The notes under the pieces: model-generated
What the model was told of the DNA's origin: nothing
Seen by the model: the letters and a program-made list of their open reading frames with translations, nothing else
Database searches by the model: none
Position numbers and translations under genes: made by a program
Source of the DNA: Heterotrichella gracilis
Lineage: Eukaryota > Sar > Xanthophyceae > Tribonematales > Xanthonemataceae
Direction of reading: 5' to 3'
Length of the DNA stretch: 64,000 nucleotides
Assembly (NCBI GenBank): GCA_032358255.1
Contig: JAULBX010025386.1
Coordinates: 1 to 64,000 of the forward strand
In this document: one piece after another, positions 21,801 to 31,100 of the stretch
Layout: each line of letters begins with the position of its first letter
How positions within the stretch are numbered: the stretch's first letter is position 1

Positions 21801-22346
21801 GCGAGCACGCGGGGTGTGGACGCATCCACGGCGGCAACCAACATGCATTACGCACCAGTGGGCAGACTTGGACCATGCCGCGTATCAGCCATGGTTTTCA
21901 TGCCCCTTTGCGTGTGCCTCACCAGCCCGCCAGTAACCGTATGCCCATTCTGACCATTGCCCAAACCCTCAGCTAGGGTACTGTCTGCACAGGCCACTGC
22001 TTGTTGCTGATTAAGTCAGGTACCTGCTTGTTCTTTTACCCCAGCCAAATGGTAACTACAAGGCCTGGAGTAAGGTTTACTGTCAGCGCAGGGCGCTGTA
22101 TTTCCCTGGGCATCAATTCCATCTGGCACCAGTACCCAGACCCCCAACCTAGGATTTCGTGTACGTGCAGGCCACTATGTTTCCCTCATCAAGTCCGCCG
22201 GCACCTGGCTGTTCTTCGACGACGACAACGTGGAGCCAATCGGTGAGGACATTGTGCAGAGCGTGTTTGGCGCAACGCAGGACGACCAGTCGTCGCTGGA
22301 CCACGGATATGTGCTGCTGTACCAGCGGGAGGGGGGTTCCAGCTGA
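18867..22346 (+). CDS. Ubiquitin carboxyl-terminal hydrolase, USP12/USP46 (plant UBP3/UBP4) type
   Basis: Seven exons close in phase: 18867-19100, 19262-19360, 19695-19823, 20230-20369, 21067-21210, 21518-21654, 22171-22346 (TGA), giving 352 aa, close to the family's about 365-370. The N-terminus [10 protein letters not shown] is a likely myristoylation site (Gly2), as in plant UBP3/4. The Cys box is [20 protein letters not shown] with catalytic Cys31. The zinc-ribbon cysteines are MRCLQC (167, 170) and LCERC (214, 217). The His box begins at [13 protein letters not shown] (His296) and DHGYVLLY closes the fold. All key residues are intact, so it should cleave ubiquitin from conjugates; human relatives need WD40 cofactors. 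Its introns carry several copies of exon edges (see separate entries). Confidence 0.93.
19999..20036 (+). pseudogene. Decayed copy of ubiquitin hydrolase exon 3 end
   Basis: CAGCCCCGCGCCCCTGCCC and ACAACCTTTGTGCAGG match the last ~38 nt of exon 3 (CAGCCCCGAGCCACCGCCC ... GACCTTTGTACAGG, 19790-19824). The donor GT has become GC. Confidence 0.7.
20461..20513 (+). repeat. Second copy of ubiquitin hydrolase exon 4 end with donor
   Basis: About 53 nt match the exon 4 end (20326-20378), including GCATGCCTCAGGAACTTYAG followed by GTGGGG. Period is about 135 bp. The copy keeps a functional-looking donor and could compete with 20369. Confidence 0.85.
20826..21082 (+). repeat. Five-fold tandem array of the exon 5 acceptor (53-54 bp unit)
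   Basis: The acceptor plus exon edge GCAGCTCCACCGAGATG occurs with CAG at 20850, 20903, 20957, 21011 and 21064. Only the last continues into exon 5. Units alternate between AACCAAAACCCTTGGCTGCAG-like and AAATCCAAACCCTTGGTTGCAG-like heads, giving a 107-bp dimer pattern. Each ends GTGTCAAACCCTAA, a telomere-like string. All upstream copies run into TAA in frame. Confidence 0.95.
21713..21740 (+). pseudogene. Decayed copy of ubiquitin hydrolase exon 6 end
   Basis: CAGGGGCCAAACCACGGCATGGGTAA mirrors the exon 6 end and donor at 21639-21660 (TCGGGGCCAAACCACGGTAAG), with a short insertion at the donor. A third weak echo (GGGGGCCAAACCCTGTGAGG) follows at 21769. Confidence 0.7.
21989..22134 (+). pseudogene. 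Two decayed copies of ubiquitin hydrolase exon 7 start
   Basis: Near 21990-22040 and 22087-22132, degenerate versions of the exon 7 acceptor and first ~50 nt appear (ACAGGCCACTGCTTGTTGCT; GCAGGGCGCTGTATTTCCCT, against GCAGGCCACTATGTTTCCCT at 22168). Both carry substitutions and frame breaks. Confidence 0.7.
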
Positions 22347-23509
22347 GGGATCGGATTGGATCTGATTTTAACAGTGCACAATGATGGAATAATTTGCTGG
22401 CCCATCCTTGAGCAGGGTGGTGTGAGAGGGTACTAAGGGATGGGAGCACTGCTGAGCCCGCTGAGAAGCAGGATTATTGTCAGGCGGGTGGGTGGAGGGG
22501 CAGGGACGGGGGGAATTGTGACTGCACGGCCCTGAAACAGGGTTGCTGCGAGTTGGGATCACGTGGTGCATTTGCTTTCAGTTGTTGGCAGCGACAAGGA
22601 AGTGTGGCACAACATTGTGGGTGAGAATGACATTGTTGAACACTGTTAAAAAGTTTAACTTAGTGGGTGGCCCTGGGCCACAGCTATACAGCAGCTGCTG
22701 CTGAACCACGGGTTGAAGACAGGTCGCTCCAGTATAATGAACGGCGATGCTTAGGCTGAGGCATACCAACTGTAAAATGTACACAGGTGCCACCCTGTAG
22801 GCTACGGTAATGCACATCACCACATGGCATTTTCATGCTCAGTGCCTGTGCCTCCCGTGTCGACAGCAAATACACAGCAAATGTTGATTTTAAATCAACA
22901 TTAATTAAATTAATTAGTCAATCTGCAATGTTGATGTAATGAATCAGATCCGCTGTCACAGTGGCTGCTTTGACTCACTGATGATCCGTCAGTGACTCCG
23001 CCTCTACCCCTTCCTTTCTTGATGTGTGCATTTGTAAATTTATTAATATACTTTATGCGAGGCATGACTCAGGCGCCAGGCGTCTGTGCTCCACCATCAC
23101 CCGGCGACTCCTGGAGTGGACCACAATGGGATGGGACCTACAGTCACTGTGCCAAGTGGCCCACCAGAACCTCGTCAGGGCTGGGTTGCATGACAGATGC
23201 TCACGTGCAAGCTTCAACTGAACTCAGCAGTGCTGGCCCTGAGGCTTGCATTTGGGGCTGGTAGGAGGTACAATGTACAGCCATGTGGCAATTGATGAAG
23301 TGTGGATGTTAGCGGCTCATGTTACAGGTGGCAGAGCGCACTGCGCGCCACACGGCGACTAGCCAACAACACCACACCCCAAGCACTGCGCGTAACTACA
23401 AGCGCATATGAAGGCATGCAAGGCATTACGCACACCAGCATGCCAATGGCAAAGCACCAGCAGGCTTGGCACAAGCATCTCACGCAGGCCGGCAGGCAGG
23501 CGGCACCCC
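22347..23509. other. Intergenic, convergent 3' ends
   Basis: Contains an AT-rich perfect palindrome at 22881-22901 (arms ATGTTGATTT / AAATCAACAT) followed by TTAATTAAATTAATTAG. No coding exon was recognised. Confidence 0.4.
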
Positions 23510-26305
23510 TCAGTAGATGGCCGTGTTGGGCCTGACTGCCTTGAAGGTGGTCTTGAAGGTGCGGGCCGATGGCCTGCAGGAGATGGGGGGCGACGCGTGT
23601 GGGTGCATGGGACGGGTGTGCAATGGTGAGGTGATGGTGGCGCGCGGGGGTGCAATGTAGTGTGACACGGCATGCAAAAATGAAGATGCCTGTCTGCTGT
23701 AAAACTATGAACTATGAATTAATCCAAGCATTAAATCGTGATAATTTTGAACACTTGGACATTCAAACTCCACAGATGTTTTCCATACTGTTCACTCAAC
23801 TTGCTGCTACACCCTCGCTGCACCAAGGCAGGCAGCACCCCGTGCAAATGCAGCACACAGAAGCAAGGTGCACACGATGAAACCCCATCCCAGCCCTGAA
23901 ATGCACACTGAATGTGCAAACCAGCACCCCCACCCTCCTTAGCCCCACCATCCCGCCACACCACTGCCCTGCCACCAGCACATGGTGCAGGCACCATCAC
24001 ACCGGTGCAAGAACCCGCCTATGGTTCTCTGAGCCGCTACGGTACATCATTATCTATTATATTCTACCCGCCCTCAAAACGCCCCCATGTTCCTCCAAAC
24101 CCACCTGACCAGCTTCCTTGTGAGGGGGAACTTGATCTTGGAGTCGTGGAACTGCATGATGTTCACGCGCTTGCACTTGGACGCTGGCACCACGGCGGTC
24201 TTGATGATCTGCAGGCACGAGGCGCGCACGCGGTGGCGGGAGGCCATCTCGTTGTACAGAGCGTCGATCGCGCCGTTCAGGGTGGTGTCCCTGGGGAAAC
24301 AGGAGGGGTGTCGGGTTACAAAAGAGGCTTGTGGGTGTTGATGGTTGTGGGGTGGGACACATCCTTACACACCGCCCTTCCAAAGTGGCGTCAATGTGAG
24401 TGAAGAGGGGGACATCAGAACGTGGAAAATTGGAGTTTAAACTTTACGCTCGGTTGGGACAGCTTATCGCAATTGGTTTCCATGTGGGATTTTTCTACAA
24501 TGAAAGGCAACGCTAAAAAATGCACGTATTTTTAAGCTGGTGCAGTGTCCGGGGGTGGGGCTTGAGCGGAGCAAGTGTTGGCTACTGCTGTGACCCTCAC
24601 GAAGCTGTCCCCCATCCTCCCCCAACCCCCCTCCGATCCACCCCAATAGTTCACGTGCTGCTGGCGCCAAAGACACATGCAAAACCCTAAACCCTAACCC
24701 ATGCGGCTGACATGCCGGATAGCAGTGAGGTTTGGAGTAAGATGTGGAACGCTGCTTAGCCACCAGGCTTCAGTACGAAAAAGTCCGCAAGATGCCCATC
24801 CCCAACTGTGCCATTCTCTTAGGTGCTGGTGCTTGGCACAAGTGCGGTCGTGACAAGTATGTACTTTCTGTCAGGCCATCGGTTTGCCCCACAGCCAGTG
24901 TACACGACTCTAGCGCAACTGACTTCAACTTGAATAGATGTTGCATTCCGCACTGCTGAACTGCGAAACTGACCCCATGGTCTGGTTGTGCACACGCTAT
25001 GTCATCCCCACCCCCCTCGCCCCATCCCACCCCTCACCTGAACTCCTTGTACATGTTGTGGTAGCCCGTCCTGCTCATGTACCGCACCCACACGCCAAAG
25101 TTCTTGATGGTCGTTGGCTTCTTCTCAAAGATCTGCAGGGAGAGGGGGCGAGGACAGGCGTCAGGCGCATGATTGGCATCCAACAGCCTGCCTAGAACAT
25201 TCCCGATTTGCGAGGAGCTAAATGCTGTCGCAAGACTAACCCCAGCTGGAGTTTTGCTTCACCCACAGGCACATCCCTGCAGAATGGGTTTCTAATGAGC
25301 AGCCGGCAACTGCTGTCTGGGATGCTGGCAGTGTAGCCACCCCAGCTGTAGGGTGACCGTGCTGGTTCACTCGAAAGCAAAGCCCAGCAGCTGAACCACT
25401 GTGTTGCTGCCGCTCCCTGGCATGATCTGACTAGCGCTGTTCCTAGGGAACCAAGACGACCCCGCTCCTTCAGCGTACTACCAGCACGCTCAGTGCCACA
25501 CTTTTGCATTAAGGTTCAGAACCCTGGGCTGGCACCACTGTGAAGGAAGCTGCCAGTGTACGCTGAAGCTGGCCAGTGTACGCTGACGCCACAGAGTGAC
25601 CCAGGTGGTTACGGATGTGGACCCCTTGCTGCAACACTTGTTTATAATAGTAGTAGTCTTCGAGGTGCAGGCAATTACCTCGTTGATGGCCACAATCTGG
25701 CCGTTTGCCTTCTTGACCTTCCTCAGCTTTGCCAAGAAGTACCTACAGCACATACGCCAAGGGTATCAACACTCCTGTCAAGATACAACCTGCAGTGCTT
25801 CCCAGCATGCACTTCAACTTCGGCGGAAAGATTCCCAAGGAGTGCCTTACTGCTGCAGCAAGCTGTGTAAAGCAGTGAAAAGCCATCCATTATCCAGATA
25901 GCAGGGCAGGGCACGTATCAAGCAGTGTTCGCCCCAGTTCCACCCATGCGCCGTAATGAGTACCAACAAACAGCCGTGTAGTGGTAATCAGGTTCGAAAA
26001 CCAGTCATGAGCGGGATCCTCACCAGAACTTGGACTGGGCCTTCACTGAATCCGTTGCCCACAGCTTCATGCGGAAGATGGTGGGGTTGGGGTCCTTCTC
26101 GGCGGGCAAGTGGCGGCCCACCACCTGGTACTGGTGGTACTTGTAGTGCCCCTGCAGAAAACAAAGCCTCAGCTTCGGTAACTGCAAGGATTGGGATGCC
26201 TTTTGCGCATATGAGTGCATCAGCCGCCAAGGCACGACGTGGGCTGCCATGCACACTGCGCTCCCTGCAGCACGTCGGTGGTGCGAGGAGCCCTACCTGC
26301 ACCAT
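23510..26305 (-). CDS. 60S ribosomal protein eL20 (L18a)
   Basis: Six exons: 26305-26297 (only 9 nt, ATG GTG CAG), 26151-26024, 25742-25679, 25132-25038, 24290-24105 and 23573-23510 (TGA). All are GT-AG with closing phases, giving 181 aa, the expected size for eL20. Recognisable blocks: [95 protein letters not shown] and the C-terminal [16 protein letters not shown]. It is a structural protein of the large cytosolic ribosomal subunit. The minute first exon is supported by phase, by the [14 protein letters not shown] start expected for plants, and by flanking GT/AG. Confidence 0.95.
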
Positions 26306-26679
26306 CTTGGCAACGTTATGACACACCGCCGCCAGAGACAAACGAAAGAGGGAGAGGAGGGTCGCCTCTGGCGTTTTGACAGAAACACTCTGGTGTTACG
26401 GCCAAGGTAGAGGCCACCGATGCCGCCTGAACGGGAAAACCGCCGATGCCGCCGTTGCTGCATTTACTCAACAATTGTTTCGGAATATAAATTGCACTGT
26501 AATCTGTATTCCCTCACTCCAATACACCCAAGGTTCAGTGTACCGGACACATCTACCATCACTCGTGAGCTCAGCTTGCTGGCAGGTCGTGCAGACGGCC
26601 TATAGTATCTCTGTTTGGGGAGAGCTGCCATGGCTGACAGGTGACACTTTACTGGGCACTTGCGGAAGTTTATCTCCTC
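26306..26679. promoter_or_regulatory. Divergent promoter between eL20 and PP1 inhibitor genes
   Basis: Only 374 bp separate the two start codons, so both promoters and 5' UTRs must fit here. A purine run (AGAGGGAGAGGAGGG, 26346) lies on the eL20 side. No TATA box was evident. Confidence 0.4.
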
Positions 26680-27194
26680 ATGCAGCCGTCCACAAGCACA
26701 AATGTCACAGTACAAACTGGGCCACAAGTCACAGGTACGTCTCTCTGTGCCCTGGCCGGCCTTGGGCATACACGTTGGAGTTGACACTGATTGAGCTGCC
26801 CCTCCCCCACAGATCACCTAGTCCTCAGACTTGTGCCAAAGCGGAAGAAAAAGAAGGTACAGAGAGCTGGGCTTTGTTTCTACTATGAACCTGTGTTGGT
26901 ACTGCAACTGCTCACCCATTGTTGCTGTTGCAGGCGGTGAAGTGGGACGAGAACGTTGTTGATAATGAGCTGCTGGGAAGGAAGAGCTCTAAAAGTAAGA
27001 GTTGCAACCCACATTGGTTTCTTTACAACTGAGAACCCTTTTATATTGGCCCCAGGTTACCACCTGCTAACAACTGTGGTGCTTGTTCTCCAGAGTGCTG
27101 CATCTTCCACAAGCAAAGACAGTTTGGGGAGTGGAGCGATGAAGAGGACAGTGATGCTGAGTGCGAGTGCCAAAAGCCTGCCAAGCCTGAGTGA
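26680..27194 (+). CDS. Protein phosphatase 1 inhibitor-3 (PPP1R11/YPI1 family)
   Basis: Four exons: 26680-26734, 26813-26856, 26934-26994 and 27094-27194 (TGA), closing to 86 aa. The chain reads TNVTVQTGPQVTDHLVLRLV, then a basic KRKKKK run. Next comes AVKWDENVVDNELLGRKSSK, containing the KVxW-type PP1 docking motif and the VDNE signature. It continues KCCIFHKQRQFGEWSDEEDS and an acidic, cysteine-bearing tail. All conserved blocks of plant and animal inhibitor-3 are present, so it should bind and restrain the PP1 catalytic subunit, mainly in the nucleus. The frame for exon 1 was chosen because it alone enters exon 2 in the conserved frame. Confidence 0.9.
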
Positions 27195-28138
27195 CCGTCA
27201 GCAGGACATGCAGCTTTGTTAAGTTAGCCACGGCACACCATTTTTGCGGGACAATGCACAGTATGAATACCATGGGGGAGTTGGGGATTATGGGACAGCG
27301 GGGGCTGGGTAGTGTACCATATGAGTTGACGCCCAGCAAGTTTTTGAGCTCGCGCGTTGGACAGGTGCACATATGCGCCTTAATAAAGGTCAAGGGAACT
27401 GTGGTTTAGGGTTTTACCCACTCCCAAAGTTTTGGCTGTTTTTTGTTTCCTTTCCTTTTTGGTACAGGTTGGGCTTGCAGCGCAACTATGTGGTCGGCGT
27501 GTAGTTAGGACTGTAGCTGTTGTTTTTGCACGTTCATGGCCACATGCGGTTGGCACACTGGCGTTGTGGAGCGCAGCTTCACTTTGGGCACTAGCTCACG
27601 GGCATCATGTCCACTCATGGTGTTCGCCACAGACATAAGGTGTGGAAGGCTTTAGCAACTATCACTGATAGGCTAGGAGCTAGTCAGTGGGATAGCACAA
27701 CGTGCAACAAAATTCTGGGTGAACTGGCTTCACCTGGTGGGTAATTCCCCCACTTGTTACACTACCAGGAAAACGATTTTTGCTGAAATCGAGTAACATT
27801 TTCAGTGCTGGGTTTCACCCCCGTCCCAGGACGCCAGGTATTCTCCCCTTGTTATCCTGAGTTCGCATTGGATAAACTTGGTCAAGCGGTGTCCAACTAC
27901 AAGCCGATGCTCATTTACTGCTCGCTATTTTACACTGCATCAACCATTCGTACTGCTGGTTAAACTAGTGGGCGGGGTGGCATCTCAAGGCGTGCTCTTG
28001 GCGGCACTGCGACCCTGTGACAGCGCAGCATTTGTTTTGCTGTGCTAATTGCAGTAGTTCTATTGTGAAACACTTTTTGGCCCAAACTACGACCTCTTAC
28101 ACTGCCGCTGTCTCTTTACACGCCTTGCCAGACGTCAG
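27195..28138. other. Intergenic
   Basis: Lies between the stop of the PP1 inhibitor gene and the start of the TPR gene (same strand). A T-rich stretch (TTTTTTGTTTCCTTTCCTTTT, 27439, overlapping parts) is present. No exon was recognised. Confidence 0.4.
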
Positions 28139-31100
28139 ATGGGGCAGCAGAAATCAGGTGGAGGAGGTGGTGCAGGCTTGGTACTGGCGGGGGCTGCCGC
28201 GGTCGTTGGCACAGCCTTTGCAGCCATGAAACTTGTTAAAAACAAGCACAAAGCTGAGGATGAGCGGGCGGATGCCTCTGCTAAGGTGTCTGAAAAGCAG
28301 ACAGAGCCTTCGGTGTCACATGCCGCAGTGGCTGCCATCACGAGTGCCGACCTTCCGACACAATCTAGCGAAGGGTGAGCGTGCCGTCCCAGCCTGAACG
28401 TGCCTAATTGTTTGGGTTTCTGTGGAAGCATTATATAGATTGAACGGGCGGCATGCATCTACGGACCCACAATTCACCACTATGCATCATGTGTGTCACC
28501 GTCACCCCAGCCAGGGTGGTGCACTAGCCCGGTGTGGCAGGCTTCAGTCGCACGTGCATTGCGGTTGGCCACATGCCGGCAGGTGCCTTGAGATTGGTAG
28601 TACGCTGCTGGTGAGATTTCGTGTCGTTTCTGGCTTTTGCTCCCCCTAGTACTGAGCCACGGTGGGTTCCTTTCAGGGCATCTGAAGACGCCGCAGCCCC
28701 CAACGCAGCACCAGAAGCTACCAAGGTATCTATTGCATATGATACTAGGTGCACTTACTGTGTGTATGGTGTTTGCTTGTGCAACATCGACCTGTGAGCA
28801 ACAGGCACACTAGACACACCTGCCACAGGAAGCCACACGGCTGTATCACTGCACATACCTGTGTCAGTGGTTTGGTGTCTACCAGGGGGTGTAGTATATT
28901 TACTAACTGGCATTGTTAGTATATATATTGGTGCAATTATGGATCACCTGGCGCAGCGGCTGTTGGGTCGGCCCCCTCCGACACCCACACACATACCACC
29001 ACCACCCGCAGGCAGCCACACCCGCCACACCAGACCCAGTTTCCCCCCTATCAGCCGCTGCCACCCCTCCTGCACCCACCCCACCTCAGGAAGCAGCACC
29101 CCCTGCTGCTGCGATTGCTGCACCACAACCACAGCCAGCAGCTTCCCATACACCTGATGCCACGTCCAGCCCTGCGCCTGCGCCACCCGTGGCGCAACCC
29201 GCTGAGGTGGCACCGCCAGCCGAGCATCCCACCCCAGAGGCAGCGGTTGCACCATTCGCTCCTGTGGCTGGTGAAGACAAGGCAGCAACAGCAGCAACAG
29301 CAGCATCAAATGCCCCTGCAGCTGCCCCAACAAAGCTGTCAGCAGCGGCACCAGCGTTTGACCCTCTGGCCATGAGCCGTGAGGAAGCTCCTGAGGGCGA
29401 CTCCTCAGCAGAGCCTGTGCAGGCGGGAGCCAATGGCAGCGCGAATGCTGATGCAAATGGGCCTGCAGATGCTGCAGACAAGGACCCCCGCAGTGGCTTG
29501 ACTGAGCAGGAGAAGGTGGTGGAGCGCATGGTGCAGCGCGCAATGTTCAACTGGAACGAGAAAAAGTGGGTGCCTGGCCATGACTGTGCATGCGCGTGTG
29601 CACACGCGCTCTTGCAGCGTCCATGCAAATGTCCATGCGCTTGCGTGGTCGCCGTCATCAGCAGCGGTGGAGGTGCCCATGATGGCAGTGGGTAGGAAGT
29701 GCCATGCATTTAACGGAGCATGCAGGCCAGTTGGTGAAGCCCGTGCTTCTTTGCCACACATCACATCCAAAGATTGTTGCCAGTATCCATCCCACACGCC
29801 CTTCTCCCACCCACACCCCAGCGACGCATTCCACCCCACACCCACACCCACACCCACACCCACACCCACACCCACACCCACACCCACACCCTCACCCACA
29901 CCCACACCACCCACACCCCACGCCACCCCTCTCCCTCTACACCCCACAGAAACTTCCTGGCCGCTGAAAAGCTGCAGCGGGAGGCCCTGAAGATCATGCA
30001 GGAGTCCAACGGGCGCCCCGCGGTGATTGCGGAGATTGCGTCGGGCCTCGCGGACTTTTGCTTTGGCTTGGAGAAGCATGCAGAGGCTGAGAAGGCGCTA
30101 CGCACCGCGGTACAGGTGGGTTATGTCCATGCATGTGCATGGGTTGTGGGTAGGCGTGCGATGGGGGTCAAGCCTTCGCCGGGATGCATTAATGAGGTAT
30201 TATATGGGGTAGGTTTAAGAGGTACCTTCGGGAACATTAGGCCTGGCGGACTTGTGCTTTAGCATGAAAAAGCATGCGGAGGCGGAGAAAGCACACCGCT
30301 GTGCAGGTGGGGGCTGGACATGTGCATGTGCATGGGTTGTGGGTAGGCATGCATTGGGGTGGCAGCGGCTTACATGAGGTGGTATAAGAGGTACGGTGGG
30401 TTGCATTGGGTTTGCTGACTTCTGCTTTGGCATGGAGAAACATGCAGAAGCGGAGGAGGCGCTGCACGGCGGTGCAGGTGGGGGGTTGATCATGTGCATG
30501 GGCATGGGTGGTGGCAGCCAATGCCGTCGCCTCGTGTATTTATTCAGGCCCGTCGCCAAACCACAATAACAACTCTGCACCCCCCAGCACCCCACACGCC
30601 ACCACCACCAACCCTCTCCCGCCTCCCGCAGGCCGCACGCGCCTCTCCCGGCCCCAACGCCGACGTGCTTGCCACCCGCTACGAGAACAACCTGGGGGCG
30701 GTGCTGCGCAAGATGGGGAGGGTGCAGGAGGCGCGTGACCTGCACGCCGCCACGTGTGCGCAGCTGGACGAAAAGCACCTGCTGTCCATATGGACTGTGA
30801 CCGCTAGGTCAAACCTGGTGGACTGCATGAACCTGCTGGGGGAGCAGGTGGGTGGTTGTGGTTGTGGGGGGTTGTGCGGGTGGGTGTAGGGTTTGTAGGG
30901 TTTTGGGGATGCAGGTGCAGGAGACGCGCGATCTGCACGCCACCCCATGCGCGCAGCTGAATGAAAACACACCTGCTTTTTTTATCACTGTGGGTGTATG
31001 CTGGAGGAGCAGGTGGGTGCTTGGGGATGCGGGTATGGAGGATTGCATGATTGAGCTGGAGTCTCACTTAGGGGTTCTATTATCCAGTGTTGCTTTTGCA

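Noticed and set aside
26692-26737. Alternative first exon of the PP1 inhibitor starting at the ATG near 26704
   Set aside because: Its frame meets a TAG when joined to exon 2. The ATG at 26680 gives the conserved TVQT...VLRLV sequence.
29830-29910. CRISPR-like regular repeats
   Set aside because: It is a simple CCCACA microsatellite in an intron of a nuclear gene, with no spacers.
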